DNA from: Stigonema ocellatum SAG 48.90 = DSM 106950
GTDB lineage: Bacteria > Cyanobacteriota > Cyanobacteriia > Cyanobacteriales > Nostocaceae
Length of the DNA stretch: 64,000 nucleotides
Assembly: GCA_016903675.1 (NCBI GenBank)
Contig: JADQBA010000014.1
Location: forward strand, 1 to 64,000
Direction of reading: 5' to 3'
Shown: piece after piece, positions 60,951 through 64,000 of the stretch
Numbering within the stretch: the stretch's first letter is position 1
Layout of the letters: every line of letters starts with the position of its first letter
Program-made: the position numbers and the translations under genes
Notes under the pieces: generated by a model
The model's database searches: none
The model's input: the letters and a program-made list of their open reading frames with translations, nothing else
What the model was told of the DNA's origin: nothing

Positions 60951-62102
60951 TTAACTTCCGCTATTTTCGGAAACCGATGTTCTTATTTTAAAGCACTTCT
61001 CGACCCATTCCGGAGCTAGTTCATAACTACGGATTCTCGCCCCAGAACCTGTTAAAACTGGTTTGATAAAGCCTTCAATTGCCCAGTCTTTGAGCCATTC
61101 ACGGGCAGTACGGTCTGATACCCCAAACCAAGATTCAATATCTGAAGGGTTGATTGTGTAGGGACTCTCAACACCATCAAGAACCCGCGCCAGAAGTCTT
61201 GTCAAAAGTTGTTGTGTAGTTCGTGCTAATCTTTCCCAAGGGGGAGCTTCGGGTGCAACGGCTTCATAGAGTGATTTGGCTAGTGTCTGTAATTCATCTG
61301 CTGCACGCGCCATTGTCTCAACAAAATATAGCAGCCACCTAGTGTGGTCTGGGTCATGACGACCTTCATAAAAGTTTACTGGCAAACCCATTTGCAAGTT
61401 GCGGTAGTAGCGATCTCGGTCAGCATTGAAATATTCGTCAAAAGAGAAAAAGCCTCGCATCCGGTAGCCAGAACGCCACAGTTCAGCAGTAGCAAGAAGT
61501 CTCCCAGTGCGTCCATTCCCATCGTTAAATGGGTGAATGCTGAGAAAGCGGTGCGTCAGGATGGCTGCACGGATAGGGGCTGGCAATTCAGCAGCGACCA
61601 TCGAAGATAGCCAATCAACTAAGGAGCGCATCAGTACAGGTACATCTCCGGGTTCAGGGGGCCCATAATCAATGGTGCGCGTTAGGGTATCGACTACAGG
61701 ACATTCTGTAATCCGATAGTCACTTTTACTGCCCCTTCGTCCACGACCCCGCACAATTACAATTCTGTGGAGTTCCTGAATAAATGCTTCTGTGATCGGG
61801 GTTTGAGCTTCGGCAAATTCTTCAACTCGGTCAAGCGCACGCCAATAGTTACGAACTTCTTGTTCTGCATCAGAACCAGTACGGTCACTGCCAGCGATCG
61901 CCCGTCGAACGGCTGCTTCATCCAAGGGATTACCTTCAATTTGAGTCGAACTGCGTGTACTTCTTTGTAAAGCATCGTGACGCAGCCGCAGAGTGGTATC
62001 GGGTGGAAGGGGTAAAACCTCGATGACAGCACGCGCCCCCTCAATGATTCCCAAATACCTCACTAGAGAATTACTATACGTGAAGCGTGGCACAAAACTC
62101 AT
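60951..62102 (-). CDS. Fic-family adenylyltransferase with N-terminal inhibitory motif
   Basis: 383 residues. The catalytic motif HPFNDGNGRTGR begins at His190. An inhibitory (S/T)xxxE(G/N) motif is upstream (Ser52-Glu56-Gly57 in SSTQIEGN), so this is a class II Fic enzyme that represses itself until the helix moves. The N-terminal region and the helical C-terminus (winged-helix-like, SDIESWFGVSDRTAREWLKD) match long Fic proteins. The target protein for AMP transfer is unknown. Intact, between broken genes. Confidence 0.92.
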   Translation of the reverse strand: MSFVPRFTYSNSLVRYLGIIEGARAVIEVLPLPPDTTLRLRHDALQRSTRSSTQIEGNPLDEAAVRRAIAGSDRTGSDAEQEVRNYWRALDRVEEFAEAQTPITEAFIQELHRIVIVRGRGRRGSKSDYRITECPVVDTLTRTIDYGPPEPGDVPVLMRSLVDWLSSMVAAELPAPIRAAILTHRFLSIHPFNDGNGRTGRLLATAELWRSGYRMRGFFSFDEYFNADRDRYYRNLQMGLPVNFYEGRHDPDHTRWLLYFVETMARAADELQTLAKSLYEAVAPEAPPWERLARTTQQLLTRLLARVLDGVESPYTINPSDIESWFGVSDRTAREWLKDWAIEGFIKPVLTGSGARIRSYELAPEWVEKCFKIRTSVSENSGS

Positions 62103-62154
62103 AAAATAACTGATAACTCTTGTTGCTCAATAAAATTCATTTAAAGCCACTAGC

Positions 62155-62660
62155 GTGGAAGCTGCTTCCATGCAACTGCGTACACTAGTGTATGATAAAG
62201 CTGTGCTGCTAGTAGTAGACGATGCTTGGAATCCAGAGGATGCACAAGCATTTAATGTTGGTGGGGCGCGTTGTCAAGTTTTGGTAACAACCCGCGAAGC
62301 TGCGATCGCTGAAGTTCTCGGAGCCTGCACCTATTCTCTGGATGTAATGAAGCCATCCCAAGCGATGGAACTGCTGACTAAAAAAGTAGGACGAGCGCTT
62401 ACTGAGAAAGAAACTCAGGAATCTCTTGCTTTAGCGAAAGCGGTCGGCTATCTGCCTTTGGCGCTAGAACTAGCTGCTGCCCAAGTTGCTGGTGGTACTC
62501 CTTGGACAGTTCTTGTGCAAGATATGCAGCTTGAGGTAGCTCGCTTAATTTCATTAGATAATAAATCAGCCAGAGATGCTCATGATGAAGCGAGCCTAAA
62601 AAAACTCAGTTTAACTGCATCATTAAATTTGAGCATACGGCGATTGCAAGAGGAAAGCTT
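62155..62660 (+). pseudogene. NB-ARC ATPase fragment
   Basis: Residues read as an NB-ARC domain without its P-loop: Walker B VLLVVDDAW, RNBS-like QVLVTTREAA, the GLPLA-like GYLPLALELAA, then LSIRRLQEE. Both ends are missing. After about 62657 the frame continues into transposase DNA (62660-62868). Bacterial NB-ARC proteins often act in defence or signalling, but nothing can be said about this one's role. No start codon with good context. Confidence 0.75.
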
Positions 62661-62868
62661 CTACCCAGGGTTCTACAGCAGACAACCGATGGTCTGACTG
62701 GGTAATTATATATGTTAATAACAATACACTCAGTTGTCCGTAGCTCAGTCCTTCGTGGTTCCCATGTGGTTCCTTTAGCTTTTGGTCAATACAAATGGCT
62801 AACTCCATCTGTTTGAGCCATTCCACTATCACGGGAATATCGTCAATCCGCTCAGAAGTTATTTCCAT
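62660..62868 (-). pseudogene. N-terminal fragment of an IS1634-type transposase
   Basis: The minus-strand frame from ATG 62868 reads DIPVIVEWLKQMELAICIDQ, then HGNHEGLSYGQLSVLLLTYI and SDHRLSAVEPWVEAF, the DUF4277-type N-terminus of IS1634 (IS4-superfamily) transposases. It stops after ~70 residues where NB-ARC sequence begins on the other strand. The catalytic domain is absent. Confidence 0.8.
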
Positions 62869-62876
62869 GATTTTTT

Positions 62877-63030
62877 TGGTGATCTGACGTTGGCGAATTT
62901 GGAATATTGTGTATAAAAGCTTGTCAGTGCCACAATAAAATGATTGAGGGCTTTAAGTGCTGCTTTGTATCCTGGAGCTTGCTTACCTAACTTTAATTGT
63001 AGTAAAACTTGGTCACGTAAAGTTTCAAGT
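62877..63030 (-). pseudogene. Unidentified coding fragment
   Basis: The minus-strand frame TLETLRDQVLLQLKLGKQ, then APGYKAALKALNHFIVAL reads like a real amphipathic helical protein but has no family I can name. It is cut by the transposase fragment on the left and meets the beheaded parA on the right. Confidence 0.3.
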
Positions 63031-63529
63031 GTTACTAGTAGATGGCGACTTAAACCGCAGCGCACTTTTATGGGCAAGCAGGGGTAATCTGCCCATAAAA
63101 GTCGTTGATGAAAAGCTTGGGGTACGCTATGCCAAAGAGTATGAGCATATTGTTATTGACACTCCAGCTAGACCCGACCCGGAGGATTTAAAGACAATTG
63201 CTCAGGGGTATGATTTACTCGTGCTTCCTACTAGTCCTGATGCACTGGCTTTAGGTGCCACACTCCAAATGGTGGATGTGCTTCGTTCACTTCAGACCAA
63301 CTACCGGATCTTACTGACTCTCATCCCACCACCGCCAAACAAAGCAGGAGAAGAAGCGAAGGCATCTCTTACCAAAGCCGGTTTGCCTCTATTTAAAACT
63401 GGAATTCGACGGCTGGCTGTGTTTCAAAAGGCTGCTCTTGAAGGTGTCCCAGTCAATGCAGTTAAAGACCCCTATGCCTCCGCAGCATGGCGGTGTTACG
63501 CCCAGGTGGGCAAGGAAATTCTTCCATGA
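63029..63529 (+). pseudogene. ParA family ATPase lacking its P-loop
   Basis: About 165 residues. Walker A' LLVDGDLNRSALLW, Walker B HIVIDTPARP, DLLVLPTSPDALALGA and the C-terminal domain match plasmid ParA proteins, but the N-terminal KGGVGKTT P-loop and everything before it are gone, replaced by unrelated sequence at 63028. The intact downstream end overlaps the ribbon-helix-helix gene (ATGA at 63526-63529). Remnant of a partition operon. Confidence 0.8.
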
Positions 63530-63783
63530 ACAAAAAGAAAGATGGTAGCCGCTTTGATGACCTCATCGGTGCAGTGCGCAGTCGCACACAAGAGGAGATA
63601 CCACAACCAACTGAAAGCAAACCCGTCCGTAAAACCAAAAGCACCGACCCAGACTACACTCGTACAACTGTTTATCTGCCTAAGCAACTACACAGAAAAT
63701 TAAAAGCAGCAGCAGTTGATGAAGACCGGGAGATGAGCGAAATTATTGAGGAATTGGTCTCTCAGTGGCTAAAGTCTCGGTAA
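63526..63783 (+). CDS. Ribbon-helix-helix partner of ParA (ParG/ParB-like)
   Basis: 85 residues from the ATG at 63526. A disordered N-terminus (KKKDGSRFDDLIGAVRSRTQ) precedes an RHH domain (YTRTTVYLPKQLHRKLKAAA; EDREMSEIIEELV). Small RHH proteins next to ParA bind the partition site and repress their operon. The upstream ParA is truncated, so partition is probably lost while this gene may still be translated. Two large palindromes lie just after it (63789-63834). Resembles the RHH protein at 46022. Confidence 0.82.
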   Translation: MNKKKDGSRFDDLIGAVRSRTQEEIPQPTESKPVRKTKSTDPDYTRTTVYLPKQLHRKLKAAAVDEDREMSEIIEELVSQWLKSR

Positions 63784-63788
63784 AATCA

Positions 63789-63834
63789 TTAAGCATCTAG
63801 ATGCTTAAACATTTAAACATCTAGATGTTTAAAT
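63789..63834. promoter_or_regulatory. Two palindromes sharing CATCTAGATG, possible partition/operator site
   Basis: A 20-bp perfect palindrome (TTAAGCATCTAGATGCTTAA, 63789-63808) and a 24-bp perfect palindrome (63811-63834, ATTTAAACATCTAG and complement) have centres 24 bp apart, both built on CATCTAGATG. Position directly after the RHH gene suggests a parS-like binding site. Confidence 0.65.
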
Positions 63835-64000
63835 CCTAACTGTGCGAGAGATTTAAAAAATAAAAATGCAGTTACTTACCAAAAAGCCTTGTGACGGCTG
63901 ATAGCGAAAGGAAATTTCGCTACAAGAATCTAGTAAAATTACTAGTTTTCAATTTTACGAATAATGAGTACAACTGTTATACACAAATATTTTTCTACCA
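63835..64000. other. Right edge, AT-rich
   Basis: Sequence after the palindromes has no recognisable gene up to the window end. A GAAAGGAAATTTCGC fold-back lies near 63905-63920. Confidence 0.4.

Overview
This window looks like the chromosome of a filamentous, probably heterocyst-forming cyanobacterium of the Nostocales. The evidence is the many HIP1 octamers (gcgatcgc), the heptamer short tandem repeats typical of this group (GGGGAGT, TTAGGAG, GGTTGTT in long runs), and a set of cyanobacteria-specific families: DUF3493, DUF1830, DUF3038-DUF4335, Ycf35, DUF2997 and GuaB3. I cannot name the genus. The first ~82 bases differ in composition and may be a foreign or mis-joined contig end.

From 0.2 to 41 kb the content is mostly housekeeping. 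It holds a translation block (ylxR, infB, a small conserved ORF), an SLH/beta-helix envelope protein, tRNA-Thr(CGT), and a CHAT-TPR protease-like gene with near-identical internal repeats that meets a small membrane protein tail to tail. The lipid cluster plsX-fabH-fabD follows, then dacB, an lptC-like/LabA-like overlapping pair, metG, an alpha/beta hydrolase and an EcsC/TerB protein. Next come a three-gene two-component cluster (multi-PAS kinase, Rcp1-like regulator, REC-kinase), pepA, small regulators, a LOG-family enzyme, trxA, guaB3, mutS2 and DUF3038-DUF4335. Tandem repeats have entered coding sequence in mutS2 and in the REC-kinase.

From 41 to 64 kb, core genes (DUF2997-ycf35-ferredoxin, a saccharopine-dehydrogenase-like gene, cobM, lgt, coaD and its overlapping coiled-coil partner) alternate with accessory and decaying genes. 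The accessory part contains two related tyrosine recombinases (one with an amber stop), a patatin phospholipase next to a Ser/Thr kinase, and a methyltransferase followed by a broken SMC-like ATPase (split by an IS200/IS605-like remnant) and a truncated partner. It also has a truncated PD-(D/E)xK-ParA fusion, an XRE-ImmA protease, a Fic enzyme, an NB-ARC fragment cut by an IS1634-type transposase fragment, and a beheaded ParA with its ribbon-helix-helix partner. Two large palindromes sharing one core lie just downstream and resemble a partition site.

Intergenic space is full of small non-autonomous inverted-repeat elements. At least six kinds are visible. Two insertions of one kind (ends CAATACT...AGTATTG) are bounded by exact 10-bp direct repeats, so they are real transposition events. 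The most interesting candidates for new biology are the patatin-kinase pair, the CHAT-TPR/membrane-protein pair, the nuclease-ParA fusion and the eroding methyltransferase-ATPase module.
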